Part shown: piece by piece, positions 1 through 9,740 of the stretch
How the letters are laid out: each line of letters begins with the position of its first letter
Numbering within the stretch: the first letter of the stretch is position 1
DNA from: Arthrobacter sp. PGP41
Lineage (GTDB): Bacteria; Actinomycetota; Actinomycetes; Actinomycetales; Micrococcaceae
Direction: 5' to 3'
DNA length: 64,000 nt
Assembly (NCBI RefSeq): GCF_002953935.1
Contig: NZ_CP026514.1
Span: 1,364,001 to 1,428,000 of the forward strand
Translations under genes and position numbers: made by a program
The notes under the pieces: generated by a model
Seen by the model: only the letters and a program-made list of their open reading frames with translations
The model's database searches: none
Told to the model about the DNA's origin: nothing

Positions 1-3000
1 ATCCCGACGGCGACCTCATTCGTATCCTCACCGACGGCATTGATGCCGACGCCGCGCTGCAGGCCACCGTGAGCAAAACGAGCGGCCGAATCATCCTGCT
101 GGCGCCCGGAGAAGCCGGGACCGTCAACGTGCGCTACACCATCGCCGATGACCGGGACGCATCCGCCCAAGGGACCATCCGCGTGGTGGTGGACAACGAG
201 GTTCCCCTCAAGGCGCCCATCGCCCGTGACGACAGGGTGACGTCGGCCCAGACCATGGGGAAAGCCGCCGTGGACGTCCCTGTCCTGAAGAACGACGAGG
301 ACCCGGACGGCGTAGGGGAAAACCTCAAGATCAGCACAGAAGCCACCACAGCCCGGCCCGGGGCGGACGGCAACATGATCGTGGACCTGACTGAGCAGTC
401 CCAGCTCATCCCCTACACCGTGGAGGATGTGGACGGCCAGAAGTCCACGGCGGTGATCTGGGTACCGGGCCTCGGGCAGCAGGTGCCCACCCTTGCCAAG
501 GACGAAGTGCTTGAGGTAGTTGCCGGCCAGTCCGTGGATGTTGACCTGGATGAGTGGGTCAAGGTCCGGGAAGGCCGCTCGCCGCGGCTCACCCAGACGG
601 ACCGCATCAAGCTCATCGGCGCAGACGGCAGCGATCCCGTGACCGGCGACGGCACAGGACTCAAGTACACCGCGGGCGCAGACTATGTGGGACCAGGTTC
701 CCTTACCTTCGAGGTGACCGACGGGACCGGCCCTGACGATCCGGCCGGCCTGAAGTCCACCCTGAGCATCCGCACCAAGGTGCTGCCTGATCCGAACAGG
801 AACAACCCTCCGGAACTGCTGGGCGCAAACCTTGACGTGCCCAAGGGCGACTCCGCCAGCACCGACCTGGGCAAGCTGACAGCGGACCCTGACCGGGACG
901 ACGTCGAAAAGATGAAATACGAGTTGGTGGGAGGATCTCCCGCCGGTTTCAACGCCGGCATCGACGGCAGGACCCTGAAGGTTTCCGCGGCCGACTCAAG
1001 CGGGGCCGGGACGACGGCCGCCGTCCAGGTCAAAGCCAGGGATCCCCGCGGGCTCGAAGCCACGGCCACCTACCAGCTGAAGGTGACGGCTTCCAACCGG
1101 CCGAAGCCCGTGGCGAACGACGACGTGCAGGACGACGTTGCCGCCGGCAAACCCGTAACGGTGAACGTGCTCGCCAACGATGCCAACCCGTTCCCGGAGA
1201 CCGCACTCAAAATCATTGCGGCCGCTGCGGAAACCGGCAGCGGCAACGTGGACGTGAACGGCGATTCCATCACAGTCACCCCTGCGCCGGGATTCACCGG
1301 CACCATGGTGGTGTCCTACACGGTGGCCGACAAGACCGGCGATGAGTCCCGCACTGCCACGGCCCGCGTCCGGCTGACAGTCAAGGACAAACCCCAGACC
1401 CCCACCACCCCGCAGGCGCAGAGCGTGGGGGACCAGACGGCACTCCTGACCTGGACGGCGCCAGCGGACCGCGGTTCAGCAATCACTAAGTACACCGTGT
1501 ACGGGGAGGCAGGGTTCCGGCAGGACTGCCCGGCCAACACCTGCACCCTCAACGGGCTGGTCAACAACACCAAGTACCATTTCCAGGTCACGGCCACGAA
1601 CGAGTTCGGCGAGTCCGACCGCTCGCCTGCGTCGGCCGAGGTGCGGCCTGACGTTAAGCCCGATACCCCCCTGGCGCCGTCGCTGAAGTTCGGCGATAGG
1701 GAGCTGTCCGTCAACTGGGCCGCTCCGGCAAGCAAGGGCTCACCGGTGAAGTCCTACGACCTGGAGATCTCACCTCCTCCCGCCGGGCAGAACGCCCAGA
1801 TCCAAAACCTGACTGGCGTCAGCTATGTCTGGAAGGGCCTGCAGAACGGCGTCTCCTACAAAGTCCGGGTCCTGGCGCGCAATGATGCCAAGGAACCCTC
1901 CGAGTGGAGCCCTTATTCAGCAGCCATGGTTCCGGCGGGTGTTCCGGCCACTCCGGCCGCACCGTCTGCGGCGCAGGCCGGTTCGGTGGGTTCGCAAAGC
2001 CAGCTGAAGGTGAGCTGGGCTGCGCCGAACAATAATGGCGACTCCATCTCGGCGTACACCCTGACCACCCTCCGCGGCGGTGCCGTGGTGTCCAGCCAGC
2101 AAGTGGCCGGTACCTCGCAGAACGTCACGGTGGACAACTCCGAAACCAACTACACCTTCACGGTGTCTGCCACCAACAAGGCGGGCACCAGCGGGACAAG
2201 TGCCCAATCAGCGGCCATCCGTGCTGCCGGCAAGCCGGGCATGGTGGGAACTCCGACGGCGGCATTGGTGGACACAGGAGGAAATGGCGGAAAGATCGAT
2301 GTGCGCTTCCCTGTGCTGACGGCAGCCCAGCGCAATGGTTCGACCGCCGAAGAAATCACCTACAAATACAGCCTGACGTCCGGCGGCGGCAGCGGCAATA
2401 TTGCTGCCGGTGGCGGAACAGTTCCCGCAGCCAACGGCACCCCGACCGCTGTTGTGGTCTGGGCAGTATCGTCCCGCAGCTCCACCGCCGGGGACGCCAG
2501 CACCCCCTCCAACTCGGTCAACCCCTATGGGCTGGCCTTTGCCCCGAACGTCACAGGCAGCAACAGCAGCGGAGTGGGGGACAGGACGGTGTCCTGGACG
2601 TGGAACCAGCCGGACGGCAACGGCCGGGCGGTCACCGGTTACCAATACAGCCTGGACGGAGGCGCCTGGCAGGACACGCAGGAGCGGCGCTTCTCCCGGA
2701 CCGTGGGCTACAGCGAAACCCATACTCTTCGGGTCCGCGCCATCAGCGGGGGCCAGCCCGGCCGGATCGGCAGTGATTCATCCCGCAGCGGTGCGGAGCC
2801 GCCGCCTCCCGTACCCACCTCCTGGACCATCACGGCAACACCGGTCCGCAGCTGCACCGAACCCGGGTACGGCGTTGACAGCTTCAGGGCCGGCAATCCC
2901 TCCAGCTGCGTCAGCCCCGGCAAATGGCTGCCGGAAAACACGCCGTCCAACTCGGACTTCTATGTGGTCTGGTACAAGACGTCCGCGAACCCTTCCGGCA

Positions 3001-3104
3001 TTTGGTACCACCTGACCAGCGGCCCCGCCGCCGGGAACTACGTCCGCCACGACACCACCAACAGGGACGGACAGGGCCCGCCGCCGGGCATGCCGCAACG
3101 CTAG
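1..3104 (+). CDS. Large fibronectin type III / Ig-like repeat protein (5' partial)
   Basis: The reading frame is open to the first base of the window, so the GTG at 69 is an internal valine codon and the true start lies upstream. Counting residue 1 at base 69, the N-terminal ~430 residues are Ig-like/cadherin-like beta modules with recurring ANDD and RDD motifs (about residues 50 and 345) and Asp-rich linkers. From ~438 onward come four or five fibronectin type III modules separated by Pro/Ala linkers, with the typical LTW/VNW strand and YxxxVxATN motifs. The tail (~930-1011) has four cysteines and ends in a Gly/Pro-rich stretch with no C-terminal membrane helix. A MoxR gene follows after 42 bases. 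Such proteins are usually envelope or extracellular scaffolds. An N-terminal signal or membrane anchor would be upstream and cannot be seen. Function beyond protein or surface binding is not assigned. Confidence 0.85.
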   Translation, partial: PDGDLIRILTDGIDADAALQATVSKTSGRIILLAPGEAGTVNVRYTIADDRDASAQGTIRVVVDNEVPLKAPIARDDRVTSAQTMGKAAVDVPVLKNDEDPDGVGENLKISTEATTARPGADGNMIVDLTEQSQLIPYTVEDVDGQKSTAVIWVPGLGQQVPTLAKDEVLEVVAGQSVDVDLDEWVKVREGRSPRLTQTDRIKLIGADGSDPVTGDGTGLKYTAGADYVGPGSLTFEVTDGTGPDDPAGLKSTLSIRTKVLPDPNRNNPPELLGANLDVPKGDSASTDLGKLTADPDRDDVEKMKYELVGGSPAGFNAGIDGRTLKVSAADSSGAGTTAAVQVKARDPRGLEATATYQLKVTASNRPKPVANDDVQDDVAAGKPVTVNVLANDANPFPETALKIIAAAAETGSGNVDVNGDSITVTPAPGFTGTMVVSYTVADKTGDESRTATARVRLTVKDKPQTPTTPQAQSVGDQTALLTWTAPADRGSAITKYTVYGEAGFRQDCPANTCTLNGLVNNTKYHFQVTATNEFGESDRSPASAEVRPDVKPDTPLAPSLKFGDRELSVNWAAPASKGSPVKSYDLEISPPPAGQNAQIQNLTGVSYVWKGLQNGVSYKVRVLARNDAKEPSEWSPYSAAMVPAGVPATPAAPSAAQAGSVGSQSQLKVSWAAPNNNGDSISAYTLTTLRGGAVVSSQQVAGTSQNVTVDNSETNYTFTVSATNKAGTSGTSAQSAAIRAAGKPGMVGTPTAALVDTGGNGGKIDVRFPVLTAAQRNGSTAEEITYKYSLTSGGGSGNIAAGGGTVPAANGTPTAVVVWAVSSRSSTAGDASTPSNSVNPYGLAFAPNVTGSNSSGVGDRTVSWTWNQPDGNGRAVTGYQYSLDGGAWQDTQERRFSRTVGYSETHTLRVRAISGGQPGRIGSDSSRSGAEPPPPVPTSWTITATPVRSCTEPGYGVDSFRAGNPSSCVSPGKWLPENTPSNSDFYVVWYKTSANPSGIWYHLTSGPAAGNYVRHDTTNRDGQGPPPGMPQR

Positions 3105-3146
3105 CCGGCCCGGCGCAACCTACCGATCAAGATTAAGGAACAACAC

Positions 3147-4118
3147 GTGACCATGACCACCGAGCAGGCCGCCTGGTTTGCAGACACCTTCGAGAAACTC
3201 GTTGCCAACGTGGGGCAGGCCGTCCTGGGCAAAGAACACGTCATCCGGCTCACCTTCACGGCCATGCTGGCCGAGGGCCACGTGCTGTTCGAGGACGCAC
3301 CCGGCACCGGCAAGACCTCGCTGGCCCGCGCCCTGGCCGCTACGGTGCAGGGGTCCAACAACCGCATCCAGTTCACCCCGGACCTGCTGCCCTCGGACGT
3401 CACGGGTGTGACCATCTACGACCAGAAGACCCAGAAGTTCGAGTTCCACAAGGGCCCGATCTTCAACAACATCGTCCTGGCGGACGAAATCAACCGTGCT
3501 TCGCCGAAGACCCAGTCGGCTCTGCTCGAGGTCATGGAGGAATCCAGGGTCACGGTTGACGGCGTCACGTACGAGGCCGGGCGCCCGTTCATGGTGATGG
3601 CCACGCAGAACCCCATCGAGCAGGCAGGCACCTACCGCCTGCCGGAGGCACAGCTGGACCGCTTCCTGATCAAGACCTCCATCGGCTACCCGGACCACGC
3701 CTCCACTGTCCGGCTGCTGGGCGGCTCCAACCTGAAGGACCGGTCCCAGGACCTCTCCGCGGTCATCACCACCCAGGCTGTGGCCGACATGGCGGACCTC
3801 GCCGCCACGGTGCACGTGGACACCGCCGTCCTCGAGTACATCTCGCGGCTCTGCGAGGAGACCCGCAACGCCCCCGAAACCCGGCTGGGCGTCTCGGTCC
3901 GCGGGGCCTTGGCCATGGTCCGTGCGGCAAAGGTCTGGGCGGCGGGGCAGGGGCGGAACTTCGTACTTCCGGATGACATCAAGGAACTTGCCCCGGTGGC
4001 ATGGACCCACCGCTTCGTCATGGATCCTGAGGCAGAGTTCTCCGGAGCCACGGCGGAAGCCGTGCTGACGCGGATCCTGGCGGAGGTCGCGGCCCCCCAG
4101 CAGCGCACCAACGCCTGA
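3147..4118 (+). CDS. MoxR family AAA+ ATPase
   Basis: This 323-residue protein is a cytoplasmic MoxR-type AAA+ ATPase, a chaperone-like family often encoded beside DUF58 and transglutaminase proteins. Walker A is GTGKTS with Lys56, Walker B is VLADEIN, and the family segment QNPIEQAGTYRLPEAQ-LDRF is intact, as is the C-terminal helical lid. The GTG at 3147 is chosen because AAGGAA at 3135-3140 lies 6 bases upstream; the in-frame ATG at 3153 would be 12 bases away. It sits between the fibronectin protein and the DUF58 gene. By family knowledge it probably remodels or activates a partner, here likely the DUF58 protein; the partner is inferred. Confidence 0.95.
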   Translation: MTMTTEQAAWFADTFEKLVANVGQAVLGKEHVIRLTFTAMLAEGHVLFEDAPGTGKTSLARALAATVQGSNNRIQFTPDLLPSDVTGVTIYDQKTQKFEFHKGPIFNNIVLADEINRASPKTQSALLEVMEESRVTVDGVTYEAGRPFMVMATQNPIEQAGTYRLPEAQLDRFLIKTSIGYPDHASTVRLLGGSNLKDRSQDLSAVITTQAVADMADLAATVHVDTAVLEYISRLCEETRNAPETRLGVSVRGALAMVRAAKVWAAGQGRNFVLPDDIKELAPVAWTHRFVMDPEAEFSGATAEAVLTRILAEVAAPQQRTNA

Positions 4119-4168
4119 CGGTCCCGGCACGGACCCCACCACTTCCACGCAACAACGAAGGCATACAT

Positions 4169-5500
4169 ATGTCCACCGGCACCCCGTTGACCCGGCTCGC
4201 GGAGCGTCTCAAGCAACCCTTCCACAGGGACGGCCGGCCTATGCAGCTGCACCCGTCGGCAGTCTGGGCCGAGGCGCGGAACACGGCGGCCATGGCGCTG
4301 GCGCCAGCCTGGCGGAACGTCCAAACTGCATGGCTAAAGTACGCCTGGCCCGTGCTGTCCGTGGTCAGCGTCCTGGGCTGGTGCGTCCTGGCTGCCTCCA
4401 TCCTGCTCTGGTCAACAGGTCAGGCGTTCGGCTGGCAGGAGGCCAAGGCGGCGGCGATCGCGGCGTTCGTGATGTTCCTGATCGCCATCGCCTTTGTCCT
4501 GGGCCGATCTTCCTACGGAGTGCTCCTGGACCTCGCCCGCACCCGGGTGGCCGTCGGGGACAGCGCCGTGGGCAGCATCGCCGTGTCCAACACCTCTGCC
4601 CGGCCCCTGCTGCCGGCAGCACTGGAACTTCCGGTGGGCAACGTCACGGCTGTGTTCCACCTGCCCCGCATGAAGCCGCAGCAGGTTCACGAGGACCTCT
4701 TCACCATTCCCACCGCGCGCCGTGCCGTGATCGTCGTCGGACCTGTCCGGTCAGTCCGGGCGGACCCGCTGCACCTGCTGCGCCGGCAGGTCCTGTGGAC
4801 CGAGCCGGAAGACCTGTTCGTCCATCCGCGCACGGTGGCCCTGGCCGGTTCGGCGGCCGGCTTTATCCGCGACCTGGAAGGAATGCCTACCACGGACCTG
4901 TCCAGCGCGGACGTGTCCTTCCATGCGCTCCGCGACTACGTGCCGGGGGATGACCGCCGGCACATCCACTGGAAAACCACCGCGCGGACCAACAAGCTCA
5001 TGGTGCGCCAGTTCGAGGAAACACGCCGGGCCCACCTGGCCATCTCGCTGTCCATCAACACCGACGAATACGCCTCCGAAGCGGAATTCGAAATGGCCAT
5101 CTCGGTAGCCGCATCGATCGGCCGGCAGGCCATCCGTGAGCAGCGTGAGCTGGACGTCCTTACCCAGAAAGGCCCGCTGCGCTGTGAAACCGGGCGGAAC
5201 ATGCTCGATGACATGACCAGGATTGCGGGATCGCCCATGCGGCGGACCGCCGTCGACCTCGCCAGGACCCTGGCGGACACCGTCCCCAACGCCTCCGTGG
5301 TCTTCTTCGTCGTGGGCAGCAACGTGACTGCCACCCAGCTGCGCTCCGCGGCCGCGTCCGTGCCGCCCGGCGTCCGCAGCCTCGCGGTGCGGGTGGAAGC
5401 CGGCGCCTCGCCCGGCCGCGCGAACATCGCTGACCTTACCGTGCTGACGCTCGGCGACCTTAACGACCTTGCCATTGTGCTGAGAAAGGCCGCAGCATGA
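4169..5500 (+). CDS. DUF58 domain membrane protein
   Basis: A 443-residue protein with two predicted membrane helices at about residues 59-80 and 94-112, followed by a soluble DUF58 domain whose signature DYVPGDDRRHIHWK lies at 256-269. DUF58 proteins have a von Willebrand A-like region and are nearly always paired with MoxR ATPases, as here. A GAAGG ribosome site precedes the ATG at 4169. The last codons overlap the next start by 4 bases (ATGA), so translation is likely coupled. The biochemical role is unknown; the MoxR-DUF58-transglutaminase trio is a recurrent envelope-associated module. Confidence 0.93.
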   Translation: MSTGTPLTRLAERLKQPFHRDGRPMQLHPSAVWAEARNTAAMALAPAWRNVQTAWLKYAWPVLSVVSVLGWCVLAASILLWSTGQAFGWQEAKAAAIAAFVMFLIAIAFVLGRSSYGVLLDLARTRVAVGDSAVGSIAVSNTSARPLLPAALELPVGNVTAVFHLPRMKPQQVHEDLFTIPTARRAVIVVGPVRSVRADPLHLLRRQVLWTEPEDLFVHPRTVALAGSAAGFIRDLEGMPTTDLSSADVSFHALRDYVPGDDRRHIHWKTTARTNKLMVRQFEETRRAHLAISLSINTDEYASEAEFEMAISVAASIGRQAIREQRELDVLTQKGPLRCETGRNMLDDMTRIAGSPMRRTAVDLARTLADTVPNASVVFFVVGSNVTATQLRSAAASVPPGVRSLAVRVEAGASPGRANIADLTVLTLGDLNDLAIVLRKAAA

Positions 5501-8142
5501 CCTCCACGGAAGGCCTCCGCCCGCGCAGCACGCGCCCCCGCAGCAAACCATTAGGCACCAACCGCGGTGCGTCCGGCGGCGGCCGTAACCAAGCGGCCTC
5601 CGCTTTCGCCGACGGCCAGCCGGCCTGGCACTTCCTGCTCGACGCCGCCGCGCTGACGGTCCTGCTGGGGCTTGGCCTGCTTGGCTTTGGCCTCAGCTTC
5701 GGCGGCGACCGGTACTACCTCGTCTCCGGCTTCGGCGGCATCCTCCTGGGCCTGGCCATCGGCGCACTCAACGCGCACCTGCGGCTCGGACTGCTCATCA
5801 CCACGGCAGTTGCCCTCGGCGCCTACCTGGTCCTCGGAACGCTGCTGGCGGTGCCCGACGCCGCAATCGCAGGTTTTGTCCCCACCCTTGACTCGCTCCG
5901 GACCCTCCTCCTGGGGGTGGTGTTTGCCTGGAAGGACATGCTGACGGTTGGTGTTCCCGTGGGCACTGCAGGCGGCGTGCTGATTGTTCCCTTCCTGAGT
6001 TCCCTGGTGACCGCCCTGGTGGCCGGTGTCCTGACATGGCGCCTTCGAAGCCCTTACTTTCCGCTCCTGCCGGTCCTGGTCCTGTTCGTCACCGGCATCG
6101 CCTTCAGCACCAACGCCGCCTTCCTCACCCTCGAACGCGGCATCGGCCTGACGGTCCTGGGCATCGCCTGGGCCACGTTCCGCCGGGACGCCCTCAGGAA
6201 GAACTCCACGCGAAAGGTCTCCGTCAACAGGCCGCAGACGGATACCGCCACCGCGCAGCGGGCGAAGGTCCGGAGGCTGGGAATGGCAGCCGGCGTCATC
6301 GCCTTGAGTGTGGCCGTCACAGCACTCTCCGCCCCCCTGGTAACGGCAGGCAACGACCGGAAGGTCCTCCGGAACGTGGTGGTCCCGCCGTTCGACCCCA
6401 AGGACTACATCACGCCGCTGGCCAGTTTCCGCACCTTTGTCAAAGACATGAAGGACGACACCCTCTTTGTGGTCCGGGGCCTGCCCCGTGACGGCCGGGT
6501 CCGGCTGGGGGCCCTGGATGCCTTCAATGGAACCAACTACACGATGGACCCCAACGGCTCGGGCAACTTCAACAGAGTGGGGGACACCGAGTCGATCAAC
6601 ACCCTGGCGGATACCTCCGGGGTTGTTCCCACCAAGGACTACGCCATCAGTATCACGGTTGAGGACTACCAGGGATTCTTCGTGCCGGGGGGCCGTAAAA
6701 CCACGGGACTGAGCTTTGATGACAGCGCGTCTGCCGCGGCGTCCGGCCTCTACTTCAATTCCGGAACGGATACCGCCGTCACCACCAACGGGCTGTCCCG
6801 CGGCGATTCCTACAAGGTGCAGGTTTCGGATCCCGTGAAGCTGGAACACGGGCAGCTGGCGCAGTACGACTTCGCGAAACTATCCCTGCCCGACGCCACG
6901 GAAGTGCCCCCGGTAGTGGGGTCGCAGGCCAACGACCTCTCCGCTGACGCCCCCACCGCCATCGACCGGGTCCGGCAGATCGAGGCCCATTTCCAGAAGA
7001 CCGGGGCGTTCAGCAACGGGCTGGTCAGCGAAGGCCAGCTGCCCAGCGTGTCCGGCCATGGTTCTGCCCGGATCAGGAACCTCCTGACGGCCAAGCAGAT
7101 GCTGGGCGACGACGAGCAGTACGCGGTGGCCATGTCCCTCATGCTCCGCCACCTGGGAATCCCGTCCCGCGTGGTGATGGGCTTCTACCCTGAACCCACC
7201 AGTCCGGAAAACGGGGCAGGCGAAGTCAAGATCACCGGCAAGGACGTGCACGCCTGGGTGGAAGTGGCCTTTGAACGGGCGGGCTGGGTGAGCTTCGATC
7301 CGACGCCGCCCAAGGACAACATTCCCATCCCGCCGGACCCCGAGAACAAGTCCAAGCCCAAGCCGCAGGTGCTGCAGCCGCCGCCCCCGCCGCAGGAACC
7401 GGCGGACCTTCCGCCGGACTCGTCCCCCGATGCACTGGATGCGGACCAGAAGAAGAACAACCCGTGGCTCTTCTGGGGTGCCCTGCTGGGCGCGCTGGGC
7501 ATCGCCCTGATCCCGCTGTCCGTCCTCGCGCTCCCGCTGCTGCTGATCGTCCTGCTGAAATCACGACGGCGGAAGTCGCGGTTCAGCGAAGGCCATCCTG
7601 CGCAGCGCGTAGGTGGCGGCTGGAGCGAGGTGGTCAGCCTCGCCACGGACATGGGGGCCGCCGTCGATACCCGGGCCACCCGCCGCGAAAGCGCTGCGGT
7701 CCTGGCCGAGGCGTTTCCGGCTGCGGGCGGCACCACCACGATGCTGGCCCGCCGCGCGGACGCGTCCATCTTCGGCGCCGGCCAGCCCAGCGAGGACGAC
7801 GTGCGGGAATACTGGACCATCGTGGACAGCTCGCTGAAGGAGATGACCTCTACGGCAGGTTTCTGGCAGCGGCAGCAGGCAAGGTTCTCCCCGCGGTCGC
7901 TGCTCGCTGACGCACGCAGTGCCTTGGCCCGCCGCAGCCCGCTGGCACAAAGGGGTCGGCTGGCTTTGCCGGCCCTGTCGGCCCTCAAGCCGGCCGCACG
8001 CCGTCGTACCCGCCCGGAAGGGGAGGGCTCCGCAGCGCCTGCACCGGAAGCTAAAGCGGTGGAGGCAACGCCGGCCCAGGCAACGCCGGCGCAGGCGCCG
8101 CCAGCGCCGGAACCGCCAAGGCAAGGACCTCCTGCGCCGTGA
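5497..8142 (+). CDS. Transglutaminase-fold membrane protein (TgpA type), catalytic Cys absent
   Basis: An 881-residue TgpA-like protein. About six membrane helices fill residues 45-230, another lies near 266-285, the extracytoplasmic transglutaminase-like core is about 480-605, a helix follows at ~658-687, and a cytoplasmic tail ends in a Pro/Ala-rich stretch. The core keeps GIPSRVVMGF, the catalytic His in HAWVEV (His585) and Asp in FDPTPP (Asp601). The segment that normally reads G-D-C-E-Q-Y-A reads GDDEQYA, so the nucleophile position is Asp539. It is therefore probably a non-catalytic binding protein, unless another Cys substitutes. It overlaps both neighbours by 4 bases. Confidence 0.92.
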   Translation: MTSTEGLRPRSTRPRSKPLGTNRGASGGGRNQAASAFADGQPAWHFLLDAAALTVLLGLGLLGFGLSFGGDRYYLVSGFGGILLGLAIGALNAHLRLGLLITTAVALGAYLVLGTLLAVPDAAIAGFVPTLDSLRTLLLGVVFAWKDMLTVGVPVGTAGGVLIVPFLSSLVTALVAGVLTWRLRSPYFPLLPVLVLFVTGIAFSTNAAFLTLERGIGLTVLGIAWATFRRDALRKNSTRKVSVNRPQTDTATAQRAKVRRLGMAAGVIALSVAVTALSAPLVTAGNDRKVLRNVVVPPFDPKDYITPLASFRTFVKDMKDDTLFVVRGLPRDGRVRLGALDAFNGTNYTMDPNGSGNFNRVGDTESINTLADTSGVVPTKDYAISITVEDYQGFFVPGGRKTTGLSFDDSASAAASGLYFNSGTDTAVTTNGLSRGDSYKVQVSDPVKLEHGQLAQYDFAKLSLPDATEVPPVVGSQANDLSADAPTAIDRVRQIEAHFQKTGAFSNGLVSEGQLPSVSGHGSARIRNLLTAKQMLGDDEQYAVAMSLMLRHLGIPSRVVMGFYPEPTSPENGAGEVKITGKDVHAWVEVAFERAGWVSFDPTPPKDNIPIPPDPENKSKPKPQVLQPPPPPQEPADLPPDSSPDALDADQKKNNPWLFWGALLGALGIALIPLSVLALPLLLIVLLKSRRRKSRFSEGHPAQRVGGGWSEVVSLATDMGAAVDTRATRRESAAVLAEAFPAAGGTTTMLARRADASIFGAGQPSEDDVREYWTIVDSSLKEMTSTAGFWQRQQARFSPRSLLADARSALARRSPLAQRGRLALPALSALKPAARRRTRPEGEGSAAPAPEAKAVEATPAQATPAQAPPAPEPPRQGPPAP

Positions 8143-9740
8143 CCGCCGAATTCCAGGCGTGCCCCCGCTGCCAGCGGTCCATCCGGGCGGGGGCGGCCTT
8201 CTGCACTTCCTGCGGAGCCCCCCTGCCCAACAGGGCGGCGCGCAGCAACCGCAACCTGCACACCGGCGGCCATGCCGGCAGTGAACCGCCGCCCGGAGCT
8301 GTGACTGCCCACCGTGCGGCGATTCCCGGTACTATCCCGGTAGTACAAAGCCCCCCGGCGCCTCACGCCGCGGGGTTCGCAAACGCAGGCACCGGGCGGG
8401 GGAGCGCCGGCGGTTTCACCGCGCAGTCGGGGGCCGTCCCAGGGGGAGGAACGGGAATGGCAGTGAACCTTCAGCTTGTTCCGGCCGCGGCCGGCAAGCG
8501 GCTTGGCGCTGCCGTCATTGACTGGCTGCCGCCGCTGGCAGTGCTGGTGCTGACGCTCACCATCGGCTTTGCCGGGATCACCCGCACCCGCAACGGGCAG
8601 TACATCACCTATGACACGGCTTCCCTGGTGCTGTTCGGCGGGATCGGGCTGGGCCTGACGCTGGTGTACCTGTTCGTGGTCATGGGGATTGAAGCGAGGA
8701 CAGGCAAAACACCCGGAAACCTGCTCATGGGCATCCGCAGCGCGGACAACGACGGCTACGCGCCGGGAGCCGGCGCCGTCTTCCTCCGCGGCCTCATCAC
8801 CGGTGCCGGCGTCCTGTTGGCTCTGCTGGCGGCGGTCCTGGTGGTGGTGTTCAAATGGTTCGCCCCGGCGCTGTTCATCCTTGCGCCCCTATTCCTTGCA
8901 GGCGCCGCCTGGGCCGTACTGGTGGTGGTGTCCAACCTCTGGGACAAGAACAGCGGCCTGCGCGGCTGGCACGACAAACCAGCCAAGGCCCTCGTTTTCG
9001 ATGTGAAGGCAGGCCGCGATCCCATCACCACCGGAGGCATCCAGGGGCCGTACAGCTTCGCGCCGCTGGACCTGCCGCCCGTGCAGCAGGTGCTATCCCC
9101 GGTGGCGGGCGTCCCCGCGGCGTCCCCGCCCGTGCAGACCGCTGCCCCCCGCGTCCTGACGCCGCCCTCGCAGACGTCGCCGTCGCAGACCATGCCGTAC
9201 ACGGCGCCCGGGTCCTTCGCGCCGCCGTCCCCCACACCGGCGCCCACACCGGCGCCCACACCGGCGCCCACACCGGCGTCTCCGCCTGCCGCCGCGCCTG
9301 CCGCCGCCAGTGAAACCGCCGGCGGCTCCGTGCCGGTGCAGGGCGGGCACGTGGACGACGACGTCGAACGCACGCAGGTGCGTCCGCGGGGAGGCGGGCC
9401 TGTGCCCGTCGCCGTCCTCCGGATCCGCCTGGACGACGGGCGCGACTTCCAGTTGGACCGCAGTGTCCTGGTGGGCCGCAATCCCGTGGGCCAGGCCGGT
9501 GAACAGCATGCCCAGCTCCTGGCCGTCGACGATCCCGGCCGTTCCATCTCGAAAACCCACCTCCACCTGCTGACTGACGGCGCGGGGATCTGGGTGACGG
9601 ACAGGAACTCCACGAATGGCAGCGCCGTGACCACGCCGAACGGCGCCAGGACGCCGCTTGCGCCGGGTGTCCCAACTTTTGTTACGCCCGGATCCAGTGT
9701 CCACTTCGGAGACCGGACCTTTTACCTAGGACAGGCATGA
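8139..9740 (+). CDS. Zinc-ribbon, RDD membrane and FHA domain fusion protein
   Basis: A 533-residue protein with three parts. Residues ~7-27 form a zinc ribbon with two CxxC pairs (CPRC and CTSC). Residues ~118-290 are an RDD domain with about four membrane helices, starting KRLGAAVIDW. After a Pro/Ala/Thr-rich linker (310-400), a C-terminal FHA domain (~430-533) carries VGRNP, SISKTH and NSTNG, the residues that bind phosphothreonine. The GTG at 8139 overlaps the previous stop as GTGA. The FHA domain faces the cytoplasm by topology inference and would read phosphorylation by the kinase encoded four genes on. The linker is coded partly by a 12-bp tandem repeat (9231-9278). Confidence 0.93.
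   Translation: MTAEFQACPRCQRSIRAGAAFCTSCGAPLPNRAARSNRNLHTGGHAGSEPPPGAVTAHRAAIPGTIPVVQSPPAPHAAGFANAGTGRGSAGGFTAQSGAVPGGGTGMAVNLQLVPAAAGKRLGAAVIDWLPPLAVLVLTLTIGFAGITRTRNGQYITYDTASLVLFGGIGLGLTLVYLFVVMGIEARTGKTPGNLLMGIRSADNDGYAPGAGAVFLRGLITGAGVLLALLAAVLVVVFKWFAPALFILAPLFLAGAAWAVLVVVSNLWDKNSGLRGWHDKPAKALVFDVKAGRDPITTGGIQGPYSFAPLDLPPVQQVLSPVAGVPAASPPVQTAAPRVLTPPSQTSPSQTMPYTAPGSFAPPSPTPAPTPAPTPAPTPASPPAAAPAAASETAGGSVPVQGGHVDDDVERTQVRPRGGGPVPVAVLRIRLDDGRDFQLDRSVLVGRNPVGQAGEQHAQLLAVDDPGRSISKTHLHLLTDGAGIWVTDRNSTNGSAVTTPNGARTPLAPGVPTFVTPGSSVHFGDRTFYLGQA
9231..9278 (+). repeat. Four copies of a 12-bp tandem repeat (in-frame, TPAP linker)
   Basis: The unit cccacaccggcg occurs four times without mismatch and encodes Thr-Pro-Ala-Pro repeats in the linker between the RDD and FHA domains. 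Unit length is a multiple of three, so copy-number change would alter linker length, not frame. Confidence 0.95.

Noticed and set aside
3120..4148. Long - strand frame opposite the MoxR gene
   Set aside because: Antisense shadow; MoxR motifs are on the + strand.
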